Assembly: GCA_951828585.1 (NCBI GenBank)
Contig: OX639991.1
Span: 1,582,576 to 1,646,575 of the forward strand
Origin: Longimicrobiales bacterium
Lineage (GTDB): Bacteria > Gemmatimonadota > Gemmatimonadetes > Longimicrobiales > Gaopeijiaceae
Length of the DNA stretch: 64,000 nt
Direction of reading: 5' to 3'
In this document: piece by piece, positions 47,333 through 56,561 of the stretch
Numbering within the stretch: the stretch's first letter is position 1
Layout: each line of letters begins with the position of its first letter
Translations under genes and position numbers: made by a program
The notes under the pieces: model-generated
Databases searched by the model: none
The model's input: the letters and a program-made list of their open reading frames with translations, nothing else
What the model was told of the DNA's origin: nothing

Positions 47333-47403
47333 AGCGCCGCGACCTATTGCGGCACCTGGCGCACCACGGCTGCCTTCAGGTGCCCCGGCCACCCGCCAGC
47401 TAG
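47329..47403 (+). pseudogene. hicA toxin remnant
   Basis: A 24-codon frame starting VKRRDLLRHLAHHGC, the HicA N-terminus, then running out as LQVPRPPAS and stopping 24 bases before the IS duplication. The remainder of HicA, with its catalytic His, is missing. The antitoxin would therefore be without a partner. Confidence 0.75.
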
Positions 47404-47432
47404 CCGCAGCCGCCCTGGAAACCCACCCGGAC

Positions 47433-47866
47433 AGTGTTTTCCAACCCGGACATGAGTATGAACGGGCCAGTGGGAGGGGGGTGGGGTGCGAAGGTGAAGG
47501 GGTGAAGGGTGGATGGATATTGGGGTTGGGGTGGCCTGGCGGGCAAGGCGCCGCCCGCGAGGCGAGCGGAGCGAGCCGAGGGGGCGGCGTGCTGGATCAC
47601 GCGGCGGGGTTCATCGCCATGCCGACGAGGCGGAAGAGCTCCTTGCGGGCGCGCTGGACTTCCCCGGCGGCCTTCAGGTCGGTCGCGGCATGCGCAACGG
47701 CGCCGAGTTGCTCGAAGGTGACGCCTGGCTTCAGGAAGCCGTCGGCCCCGGGCAGCGAGACGAGCTTCTCGTAGGGGGTCATGACCAGCTCCTGGGGATA
47801 CTTCCGGCGTCGACGCCCGCCCTTCCCCTCGGTCTCGACGGCGAACAGGCCGGGCCGGTGGTGGTT
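47433..47866 (-). mobile_element. right-end fragment of a diverged rve-type IS
   Basis: The terminus AGTGTTTTCCAACCC is preceded by CGGAC (47428-47432). The fragment keeps the non-coding end and the last 90 or so codons of the transposase (from LFAVETEGKGGRR to AMNPAA, stop at 47597), then similarity stops abruptly at 47866. It is closest to the copy at 50564-53206, and together they look like the two ends of one unit. Confidence 0.8.
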
Positions 47867-48130
47867 ACGGCGTATGATCCTGAGAACGGAGTCGGGGGAT
47901 TGACCGAGCGACAGGCCGGAAGCGGGTCGGAGCGCCGACGCCAAGGCTGGCTTCGCGAGCCCGTCTCGCTCCGCCTGCGGGAGCCGGGGCTGGGACGCCG
48001 CGAGTGCGGGTAGGCAGGCGAGGGCCGCGACCGCGAACGAGAGCGCGCGAAAGCTCGGGCGCCTCTCGCGGCTGGGGCACGACGCTCCGCCCCTGGGTCG
48101 ACCGAGTGGGGATCCGCGCTCCCTCCGCAT
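47867..48130 (-). pseudogene. N-terminal fragment of a secreted protein fused in frame to the IS remnant
   Basis: A frame from about 48130 encodes a signal-peptide-like segment (FRALSFAVAALACLPALAA) and 40 further residues, then passes in frame into the transposase fragment at 47866. The original protein is not recognisable. The chimeric frame is a by-product of the rearrangement and probably has no role. Confidence 0.4.
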
Positions 48131-48222
48131 CCACCGGGACATCATGCTCCATTGGGACATCATGCTCCACCACCGGGACATCGTGCTCCACCGGCGGGAC
48201 ATCATGCTCCATTGGGACATAC
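48131..48222. repeat. short tandem repeats of 18-21 bases
   Basis: Five imperfect copies of a unit like GGGACATCATGCTCCA(TT/CC...) lie in tandem. Read on the minus strand they would encode repeats of MSxWSM. They sit downstream of the SCO gene and upstream of the chimeric fragment. Origin and function are unknown. Confidence 0.6.
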
Positions 48223-48328
48223 CGATAGAGTAATCGGACGGTCGGCGCACCGGGAGGGGCGTTCCCGGCGGAGGCGCAGACGCGGGGCCGGCCCCGGGCG
48301 CCTCTCAACTCATGGTCTCAACCCGCCT

Positions 48329-49051
48329 TCAGCGCTCGCGTCTCAGCACCTCGACATCGTCCACGAGCCTATCGACGGCGGTGCGGCTCGTCCCGTTGTA
48401 GACGCCGCGAATGTGTCCGTCGCGGTCGACTAGAAAAAGCTGCTCGGTGTGTAGGAAGGTGTCGGGGGCCCCGGCCTCCGCCGCCCTTCCCATATCCTCG
48501 TGGGAGAAGTAGGCGCGCTTGGCGAGGTCGTCGATGACCTGCCTGCGCCCGGTGACGAGGTGCCATCCCGCCCAGACGACCCGCATCCGTTCCGCGTAGG
48601 CCCGGAGCACCGGCACGTCGTCCACCTCGGGAGTGATCGAGTGGGAGACCAGCGCCACGTCGTCGAAGGCGCCCAGGTCGGAATGGAGACGGGCCATGCT
48701 CGCCATCGTCGTTGGACAGATCCCGGGACAGGCGGTGAAGAAGAAATTGGCCACGTAGACCTTGCCGCCCAGCGTCTTGTGGGTGACCTCGGCACCGTGT
48801 TGATCGACGAGGCTGAACGAGCCGACCGAGTGAAAGTCGGCGGGCAGATCGGAGTGGTCGTCGTACCAGCGAGGCGTGAAGCTCTCGTCGTCGAAGTACG
48901 GCAGAGATCGAGCTTCGCCGCCTGGAGCGTCGGTCGGGCGGCCGTCGTTCGTCGCAAGCAGGACTGCGGCGGCGAGTCCGGCCGCCACGCCGCCTATCAC
49001 GCTGGCGCGACTTGCGGCCCGGCCCACGCTCGCAGAGGTCACGATGGTCAC
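48329..49051 (-). CDS. SCO1/SenC-family copper protein
   Basis: The GTG at 49051 overlaps the YwqK stop (GTGA). The 240-residue product has an N-terminal membrane segment (VIGGVAAGLAAAVLLA) and a thioredoxin-like domain with the copper motif CPGIC (C108, C112) and a later His in FLHTEQLFLVDRDG. SCO proteins deliver copper to cytochrome oxidase or act as periplasmic thiol-disulfide enzymes. It is the last gene of a three-gene operon with YwqK-like and YHYH proteins. That context suggests copper handling or a related redox role. Confidence 0.92.
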   Translation of the reverse strand: MTIVTSASVGRAASRASVIGGVAAGLAAAVLLATNDGRPTDAPGGEARSLPYFDDESFTPRWYDDHSDLPADFHSVGSFSLVDQHGAEVTHKTLGGKVYVANFFFTACPGICPTTMASMARLHSDLGAFDDVALVSHSITPEVDDVPVLRAYAERMRVVWAGWHLVTGRRQVIDDLAKRAYFSHEDMGRAAEAGAPDTFLHTEQLFLVDRDGHIRGVYNGTSRTAVDRLVDDVEVLRRER

Positions 49052-49704
49052 GGCGCCGTCCCTCCGAGGCGCACGGCGCCCTGGTTCACGTCGTCCTGGT
49101 TCACGTCGTCCCGGGTCAACTCGAAGCACAGCTTGCTTCGCCTCAGGCCGTAGGTGCGACCGTCCCGCGCCTCGTAATTAGCGTAGAGCTTGCCGTTCTC
49201 GCGCCAGGCTCGCTGAAGGCCCTCCTCGCGGCCGTTCACCAGACGCACCTCCTTGAACCGGGCCCCGCTCCGGTACCACTCGCTCTGGAGCCCGTGCGCC
49301 ACCCCGCGCACGTAGCGCGACACCGAGCGCGGCGTGCCGTCCTCCCACCAGGTCTCCGCCGTTCCGTGGCGCAGGCCGCCGAGGTAGGTCGCCCGGAAAC
49401 TCGGCGTCCCGTCGGCGTGCCAGCGCTCCGCGAGGCCGACCCTCCGCCCCGCGCGGTAGGTCGCGCGCTCAACGAGGGAGCCGGCCGGGGCGTATCGGAC
49501 CGCCGCGCCGCCGAAGGGTTCGCCCCGGAGAGTGACGATACCGTCGCCGCGGCGCGTCTCCAGATCACCGTAGTCCACCTCGACGGCCTGGCAGCCCGCG
49601 AGAGCGAGGGCGCACGCGATAAGGGCCGGCGGCCCCGGCGACCAGGCGGCGCGGCGATCTCGGCGGCCGGGCGGGGCCGACCGCGGGGCGCTAGCGGATC
49701 GCAC
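49048..49704 (-). CDS. YwqK/MORN-repeat lipoprotein
   Basis: A 218-residue protein with a lipoprotein signal (ALIACALALAGC). It has at least five MORN-like repeats of the type YxxGxxxGxxxxWxxxGxxxxxxxY (for example YLGGLRHGTAETWWEDGTPR). Such proteins are annotated as YwqK antitoxin-like, although no toxin is here. The GTG start at 49704 is preceded by AGGGGA and overlaps the YHYH gene by 14 bases. The C-terminus contains a short direct repeat, DDVNQDDVNQ. It probably acts at the membrane with its neighbours. Confidence 0.83.
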   Translation of the reverse strand: MRSASAPRSAPPGRRDRRAAWSPGPPALIACALALAGCQAVEVDYGDLETRRGDGIVTLRGEPFGGAAVRYAPAGSLVERATYRAGRRVGLAERWHADGTPSFRATYLGGLRHGTAETWWEDGTPRSVSRYVRGVAHGLQSEWYRSGARFKEVRLVNGREEGLQRAWRENGKLYANYEARDGRTYGLRRSKLCFELTRDDVNQDDVNQGAVRLGGTAP

Positions 49705-50458
49705 TTGGCGTCCCCTGGTAGTCGCCCGGAAAGAGTATGTAGTAGCGGTCCAGGTAGAGCGCGTTCTGGATGTGGTAGTGGTACTCTCCTTCCGGATCGT
49801 GCGGCGTCGGGCCGGTGTGTCCTCCCGAGGCGTCCAGGTCGGCCGGATGCGAGCCGTCGGGGTCCCGCCGACCGTATAGGAAGAACCCGTCCGCCATCAC
49901 TCCGACGAGCTTCTCGTCGTCGTCCGTCCACGCGACGGGCTCGAGGTGGTAGTGGTAGCTCTGCGGGCCGGTGTGCGCGCCCACGTAGTCGAGCGAACCG
50001 ATCGCCCAGTCGAGCGGTCTTCCCGGGCCCTCCGAGTCGTTGTAGATCATCGCTCCGCTGACCGCAATGCCGATCGGACCCAGGCCGGTCGCCCGGCTCG
50101 ACGATGCCAGCTCCGGAGTCGCCGAGATGGTCAGGGCGTAGCTCCCGTTGAAGTCGTCGATGTAGCCGGGGGCCATCCGCTCCCGCGTGGTCGCGGTTGG
50201 CTCCACGAAGAGCAAGTGATTCGGAGACCAGTAGGGCGAGGTGTGGTTGGGCAGCCCGTTGCTCTCGATAGTCACGAGGTCGCCGTTCAGCGCCACCGTG
50301 ACGTTGACGCTGTCGAACTCCGCAAAGGCCGGAGCGAGCTCGCCCGGAGGCTCGGGAGCGGTCCCGCACGACGAGACGTAAAGGAGCGCGACGAGCGCGG
50401 GCGCGCCGCCGGCAGTGCGGGGTCGGGTCGGGTCTGCTTCGTTTCCAGGGTGGTTCAT
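49691..50458 (-). CDS. YHYH-domain lipoprotein
   Basis: The ATG at 50458 follows GAGG, and a lipobox ends LLYVSSC. The 255-residue product carries the YHYH motif twice (SYHYHLEP and EYHYHIQNA), along with GPIGIAVSGAMIYN, which is typical of the family. The His/Tyr motifs suggest metal binding. The first of three overlapping genes (YHYH, YwqK, SCO). The whole operon sits between two pieces of an rve-type IS. Confidence 0.9.
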   Translation of the reverse strand: MNHPGNEADPTRPRTAGGAPALVALLYVSSCGTAPEPPGELAPAFAEFDSVNVTVALNGDLVTIESNGLPNHTSPYWSPNHLLFVEPTATTRERMAPGYIDDFNGSYALTISATPELASSSRATGLGPIGIAVSGAMIYNDSEGPGRPLDWAIGSLDYVGAHTGPQSYHYHLEPVAWTDDDEKLVGVMADGFFLYGRRDPDGSHPADLDASGGHTGPTPHDPEGEYHYHIQNALYLDRYYILFPGDYQGTPSAIR

Positions 50459-51888
50459 TCGTCCTCGGCTGGCTCGGTTCGTGTCGGCGGGTGATCCGGG
50501 CAAGCACGCTTCGCGTTCGCCGACCCACTCCACCTGAAGACAGGTCGAGACTCGATTTCGTTAAAGGTGAAGGGGTGAAGGGTGGATGGATATTGGGGGT
50601 GGGGTGGCCTGGCGTGCTGGATCACGCGGGCGGGGTTCATCGCCATGCCGACGAGGCGGAAGAGCTCCTTGCGGGCGCGCTGGACTTCCCCGGCGGCCTC
50701 CAGGTCGGTCGCGGCATGCGCAGCGGCGCCGAGCTGCTCGAAGGTGACGCCCGGCTTCAGGAAGCCGTCGGCCCCGGGCAGTGAGACGAGCTTCTCGTAG
50801 GGGGTCATGACCAGCGCCTGGGGATACCTCCGGCGTCGACGCCCGCCCTTCCCCTCGGTCTCGACGGCGAACAGGCAGGGCCGGTGGTGGTTGAGGAAGG
50901 GGGAGAGGAAGTCGCGCAGGAAGGCGTTGGCGTGCGGCGCCAGACGTTCGGGGATGTGGCTGTGTCCCAGCCACCGGCGAACGACGCTGCCGTTCTTCGA
51001 TTCGACCAGCGCGTTGTCGTTCGACCGCCGGGGCCGGGACTTGGTGAACTCCTCGATGTGCAGCTTGTTGAGCATCGCCGCGACCCGGTGGTTGATGTAC
51101 TCGGACCCGTTGTCGGCATGGAAGGCCGAGACGCGGAATGGGAACGCGCCGACGAGCGCTTCGAGCACGGGAACCATGTAGTGCTCGGTGATCCGGGGAA
51201 CCGCCGCAAGTTGCTGGTACTGCGTCACTTCGTCGACCATGTTTATCACGTAGGCCCCCTTCTCTCCGTCGCGGTCGCCGCTGTGGACGGTGTCGACGCG
51301 CACGAAGCCGGGCCGGCCTTCCGGCCGGGGCCTGTGCCGCTGCCCGATCGGCGAGGGCACCGCCCGGGTCGTGCGAAACGTGGTCCTCGCGTTCCGGTAC
51401 GCCCGGCGTCTCCGCAGGTTGTAGATGTGGCCGTTGGAGATCTCCGCCAGTCGCTCGAAGCGCCTGTCGCCGAAGACATGGAACATGCGCCACAGGGCCC
51501 GCTTCGTCGCCGGACCCGAGAGCTGGCCCAGCGCCTCGTCCATCTCGGCCAGCAGCAGCGCGTCGCCGGGCGTGTAGAACGTCGGAAAGGGCCGGGCAGG
51601 TGGACGAAGCCGGTGGTCGCGGATATGGCCCGTGCGGCGCTGCTGCGTGATCAGCCGGGTCAGCTGCGCCTCCGAATAGCCGGTGACCTTGGCGAGGAAC
51701 TCCCGCACAAGGCCCTTCCCGGCCCTTGGCAGGCCGAAGTGGTAGCGGAACCTGACCAGCGTGCGCTCAATGAACGCGTACGCGGCCTCGCGGTTGTGGG
51801 GGGTGATGTCCGCAGCCTTGTTCCCGTCGAGGAAGGCGCGGATGTCGTCCAGGGTCCTGATCCGTTCGGTGCAGAGTGTCACGATCAT
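50455..51888 (-). CDS. rve-family transposase, diverged copy with lost stop
   Basis: About 85% similar to copies 1 and 2 by eye, with an intact DDE core (RVDTVHSGD, FHADNGSEY, NDNALVESKNG). One extra C in the final codons (AMNPARVIQ instead of AMNPAA-stop) removes the normal end. The frame therefore runs on past the IS to 50455, touching the YHYH start codon. The transposase may still be active, but the element lacks one end. Confidence 0.8.
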   Translation of the reverse strand: MIVTLCTERIRTLDDIRAFLDGNKAADITPHNREAAYAFIERTLVRFRYHFGLPRAGKGLVREFLAKVTGYSEAQLTRLITQQRRTGHIRDHRLRPPARPFPTFYTPGDALLLAEMDEALGQLSGPATKRALWRMFHVFGDRRFERLAEISNGHIYNLRRRRAYRNARTTFRTTRAVPSPIGQRHRPRPEGRPGFVRVDTVHSGDRDGEKGAYVINMVDEVTQYQQLAAVPRITEHYMVPVLEALVGAFPFRVSAFHADNGSEYINHRVAAMLNKLHIEEFTKSRPRRSNDNALVESKNGSVVRRWLGHSHIPERLAPHANAFLRDFLSPFLNHHRPCLFAVETEGKGGRRRRRYPQALVMTPYEKLVSLPGADGFLKPGVTFEQLGAAAHAATDLEAAGEVQRARKELFRLVGMAMNPARVIQHARPPHPQYPSTLHPFTFNEIESRPVFRWSGSANAKRACPDHPPTRTEPAEDE

Positions 51889-51952
51889 GCTCCCATGATC
51901 TGCTCGCACCCCCGCTCATGCTCACCTCCCGTTGGAAACCGGCTTCCCGCTC

Positions 51953-53107
<1,155 letters not shown>

Positions 53108-53351
53108 TGGCTACGTCATACCTCTGCCCCGGACCCGCTCGCACTGGAGCTGCGACTCGCCCCGCCGGCTTGCGACATGGATACTCATTTCTCATTGGAC
53201 AACGCTCGGACAGTGTTTTCCAACCCGGACATGATCATGAACGAGCCGGGGGGGAGGGGCTGAGGTTGGGGGGTGTGATGGTGAGGGGTGGATGGAGGTT
53301 GGGATGGTGGGGTGGGGGAGGGGGCGGCGCAAGGGCCGCCAGCCCCGAGGC

Positions 53352-55082
53352 TGTCGCGCCGATTTAGAAATGTCCTCCCTTAGCGAAGTAGAAATGTCCT
53401 CTTTCGGATCATGTTCGGTCAACGACGGAACCGGATCCGGGAGAGGAGCAAATGGACTTGAGTCTGAAGGAGAGGGATCGCATCTCGGTGTTGAGACAGG
53501 TGAAGGAGGGAGTGCTTAGCGCGGCTGCGGGAGCGGTGCGGATCGGGGTGACGCGACGGCATTTTCGCAGGTTGCGCCGGAAGTTCGAGGCTGAGGGCGA
53601 TGCGGCCGTAGTGCACGGACTGCGCGGGCGGCGGTCGAACAGGGCGTTGCCGCGGGGGTTTCGAGAGCGGGCGCTGGAAGTCGCGAGGGAACCGCTGTAC
53701 CGAGACTTCGGGCCTACGCTGCTTGCGGAGCACCTGGAGAGAAGCTTCGCGCTGCGGGTGAGCCCGGACACGCTGCGGGGCTGGATGATGGAGGCCGGCC
53801 TGTGGAAGCGGCAGCGCAGGCGGGCCAAGCACCGCAGCCGGCGTCCGCGGGGGGCGGCGTTGGGCGAGCTGGAACAGTGGGACAGCTCGGTGCATGCGTG
53901 GCTGGAGGACCGGGCTGCGGGCGACCAGGTGCTGATCTCGATCCATGACGATGCGACGAGCCGGCTGATGATGGCCCGCTTCGTCGAGCGCGACGACGGT
54001 GCGGAGAACCGCCGGGCGATCATCGGATACCTGCAGCGCCACGGCCGCCCCCTGGCTGTCTACACGGACCACGCCGGACACTTCGGGCAGTGGCTGGCGA
54101 AGAAGGAGGAGCGGACCGATACGATCATCTCCCGGGCGCTGGGCGAGTTGGGGGTCGAGGTGATCCTGGCGGGCTCTCCCCAGGCGAAGGGACGAGTCGA
54201 GCGGACCTTCGGTACGGCGCAGGACCGCCTGATCAAGGAAATGCGGGTGGCAGGGATCTCCACCCTTGACGCAGCGAACCGCTTCCTGGCCGATTCCTGG
54301 GTTCCGTTCTGGAACGAGCGCTTCGTGGTCGCGCCCCAGAATGCCCTCGACGCGCACCGGCCCTTGCCGCCCGGCATAGATCTGGAGGCCCTGTTTGCCG
54401 AGACGGAGACCCGGAAGGTGGCCCGTGACTTCATCATCCGCTTCAAGAACCGGTACTGGCAGATCCCGGAGCGGGAGGCCCGAGGTGTTCGGCCCGGTGA
54501 CGAGGTCGTCGTTGAGCGCCGACTTTGCGGGGACATCCACTTCCGGATCGGCCAACGCTACCTGGCCGTCGAGTCCCTGGGTCGGGCCCGTCCCCCGGCA
54601 ACACCGACGAAGACTCAGCCCGCGAAGCCCCGCAAGCCGGGGTCGAAGCCGCCGAAGCCCCCACCGGACCATCCATGGCGAAAGCAAATCCACGGGGGTG
54701 CCCGGATGGCCATGGCACGGCGGGACAAGCGCCTCGCGGAACAAGAGGCTGCGCGCAACGGACGGCCTGCCGATCTGCCGGATGCCGGACTCGCGAGCGG
54801 CGCTGATGGCCGGGGACCTCGCCGGAAATCGGATGCGGGATCGGTATGATCACCGCCTCGTGGACCCACACCGTCCGGGCAAGGCAGGGTGTGACCCAGA
54901 CCAACGCGACCGCCGGCAACCCCCCGATCTCCGGGCCGGGCATGCCCGTCCCTCCGATCGGGGGGTCCCACTACCCACCCCACCCCCAACCCGCTCAGGC
55001 TGGCCGGGAGTGGCAAACACCCACCCAGGGGGGGACATTTCTATTTCGCTCTACCCCCGGACATTTCTATTCCGGTTTGACA
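53352..55082 (+). mobile_element. ISNCY / IS1202-like insertion sequence
   Basis: The termini TGTCGCGCCGATTTAGAAATG and, inverted, TGTCAAACCGGAATAGAAATG enclose 1,731 bases. It is flanked by a 17-base perfect direct repeat, GCCGCCAGCCCCGAGGC (53335-53351 and 55083-55099). The repeat belongs to the interrupted rve-type IS, which confirms it is a target duplication. Each end has two GGACATTTCTA-type repeats. Confidence 0.88.
53452..54849 (+). CDS. ISNCY-family transposase
   Basis: A 465-residue protein starting MDLSLKERDRISVLRQVKEG behind GAGAGGAG. An N-terminal helix-turn-helix region (AAGAVRIGVTRRHFRRLRRK) precedes the integrase core, with Asp in LISIHDDATSR, Asp in AVYTDHAGHFG and Glu in SPQAKGRVERTFGT. 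The basic, proline-rich C-terminus (KTQPAKPRKPGSKPPKPPPD) is usual for the family. Intact. Confidence 0.92.
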   Translation: MDLSLKERDRISVLRQVKEGVLSAAAGAVRIGVTRRHFRRLRRKFEAEGDAAVVHGLRGRRSNRALPRGFRERALEVAREPLYRDFGPTLLAEHLERSFALRVSPDTLRGWMMEAGLWKRQRRRAKHRSRRPRGAALGELEQWDSSVHAWLEDRAAGDQVLISIHDDATSRLMMARFVERDDGAENRRAIIGYLQRHGRPLAVYTDHAGHFGQWLAKKEERTDTIISRALGELGVEVILAGSPQAKGRVERTFGTAQDRLIKEMRVAGISTLDAANRFLADSWVPFWNERFVVAPQNALDAHRPLPPGIDLEALFAETETRKVARDFIIRFKNRYWQIPEREARGVRPGDEVVVERRLCGDIHFRIGQRYLAVESLGRARPPATPTKTQPAKPRKPGSKPPKPPPDHPWRKQIHGGARMAMARRDKRLAEQEAARNGRPADLPDAGLASGADGRGPRRKSDAGSV

Positions 55083-55132
55083 GCCGCCAGCCCCGAGGCG
55101 AGCGGAGCGAGCCGAGGGGCGGGCGGGGCCGG

Positions 55133-56398
55133 TCATGCTGCGGGGTTCAGCGCCTTGGCGATGAGGTGGAAGAGCGCCTTGCGGGCCCGCTGGACCTCCT
55201 GGCCCGCCTTGAGGCTGTCCACGGCGTGCGCCGCGGCGTCAATCTGCTCGAAGGTGATGCCGGGCTTCAGAAAGCCGTCGGCCCCGGGCAGCGATCCGAG
55301 CTTTTCGTACGGGGTCATGACCAGCTCCTGGGGGTACTTCCTGCGGCGGTGCCCGTTCGCATCCTCGACCTCGACCGCGAAGAGGCAGGTGCGGTGATGG
55401 TTGAGAAAGGGCGAGAGATGGTCGCGCAGGAACGCGTCGGCATCCGGTGCCAGAGACTCCGGGATGTGGCTGCGCCCCAGCCACCGGCGTACGACGTTGC
55501 CGTTCTTGGACTCGACCAGCGCGTTGTCGTTCGAGCGCCGGGGCCGCGACTTCGTGAACTCTTCGACGTGCAGCTTGTTCAGCATCTCCGCGACCCGGTG
55601 GTTGATGTACTCCGACCCGTTGTCGGAATGGAAGGCCAGGACGCGGAAGGGGAACGCGCCGACGAGCACCTCGAGCACGGGGACCATGAACTGCTCGGTG
55701 ATCCGCCGAACCGACGCAAGTTGTTGGTACTGCGTCACTTCGTCGACCATGTTGATCACGTAGGCCCCCTTCTCGCCGTCGCGGTCGCCGCTGTGCACGG
55801 TGTCGACCCGCACGAAGCCCGGGCGGCCCTCCGGCCGGGGCCTGCGCCGCTGCCCGATCGGCGACGACGAGCCCCGCGTCGCGCGGTACGTGGTCCGGGC
55901 ACGCCGGTACGCCCGGCGGGCACGCAGGTTGTAGATGTGGCCGTTCGAAATCCCCGCCAGGCGCTCGAAGCGCTTGTCGCCGAAGACATGGTACATGCGC
56001 CACAGGATCCTCTTCGTCGCCGGTCCCGAGAGCTGGCCGAAGGCCTCGTCCACCTCCGCCAACAGTATCGCGTCAGCGGTCGTGTAGACCGTGGCGAAGG
56101 GACGCGAAGGAGGGCGCAGCCGGTGGTCGCGGATGCGGCCCGTGCGGCGCTGCTGCCTGATCAGCCGCGTCAGCTGGGCGTCCGAGTAGCCGGTGACCTT
56201 GGCGGCGTACTTCCTGACCAGGCCCTTCCCGGCCCTCGACAGGCCGAAGTGGTAGCGGAACCGGACCAGCGTCCGCTCAATGAACGCGTATGCCGCCTCA
56301 CGGTCGTGGGGGGCGATGTCCGCCCCCTCGCTCCCGCCGAGGAAGGCGCGGATGTCGTCGACGGTGCGAATCCGTTCGGTGCTGAGTGTCACGATCAT
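55133..56398 (-). CDS. rve-family transposase, copy 2
   Basis: 421 residues, identical to copy 1 apart from two substitutions I could see, with the full DDE core. The ISNCY element inserted downstream of the stop codon, in the non-coding part of this IS, so the gene is untouched. The right end of its element is now 1.75 kb further away, which may hinder movement. Confidence 0.9.
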   Translation of the reverse strand: MIVTLSTERIRTVDDIRAFLGGSEGADIAPHDREAAYAFIERTLVRFRYHFGLSRAGKGLVRKYAAKVTGYSDAQLTRLIRQQRRTGRIRDHRLRPPSRPFATVYTTADAILLAEVDEAFGQLSGPATKRILWRMYHVFGDKRFERLAGISNGHIYNLRARRAYRRARTTYRATRGSSSPIGQRRRPRPEGRPGFVRVDTVHSGDRDGEKGAYVINMVDEVTQYQQLASVRRITEQFMVPVLEVLVGAFPFRVLAFHSDNGSEYINHRVAEMLNKLHVEEFTKSRPRRSNDNALVESKNGNVVRRWLGRSHIPESLAPDADAFLRDHLSPFLNHHRTCLFAVEVEDANGHRRRKYPQELVMTPYEKLGSLPGADGFLKPGITFEQIDAAAHAVDSLKAGQEVQRARKALFHLIAKALNPAA

Positions 56399-56508
56399 GC
56401 TCCCATGATCTGCTCGCACCCCCGCTCATACTCACTTCCCGTTGGAAACCGGCTCCCCGCTCATGATCATTTCTCATTGGACAACGCTCGGACTCGCCCA
56501 CCGCCCCC

Positions 56509-56529
56509 CGGTCCCCTATGTTGGGACCG
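56509..56529. promoter_or_regulatory. hairpin / palindrome upstream of qhpC
   Basis: CGGTCCC and GGGACCG, a perfect 7-base stem with loop CTATGTT, lies 33 bases before the qhpC GTG and 20 bases after the IS end. It may be an operator or an mRNA hairpin. I see no good -35/-10 pair between the IS and qhpC. Confidence 0.4.
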
Positions 56530-56561
56530 TTCATCACCGTACACGCCACGGAGGGCGCCCA

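Larger units (their letters stand above)
53212..56488 (-). mobile_element. rve-type insertion sequence, copy 2, interrupted by an ISNCY element
   Basis: The ends AGTGTTTTCC (53212) and ACAACGCT (56488) are flanked by CGGAC on both sides (53207-53211, 56489-56493). Subtracting the 1,731-base insertion and its 17-base duplication leaves 1,529 bases, exactly the size of copy 1. It was inserted right at the edge of the older diverged copy, re-using the same CGGAC. Confidence 0.9.
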
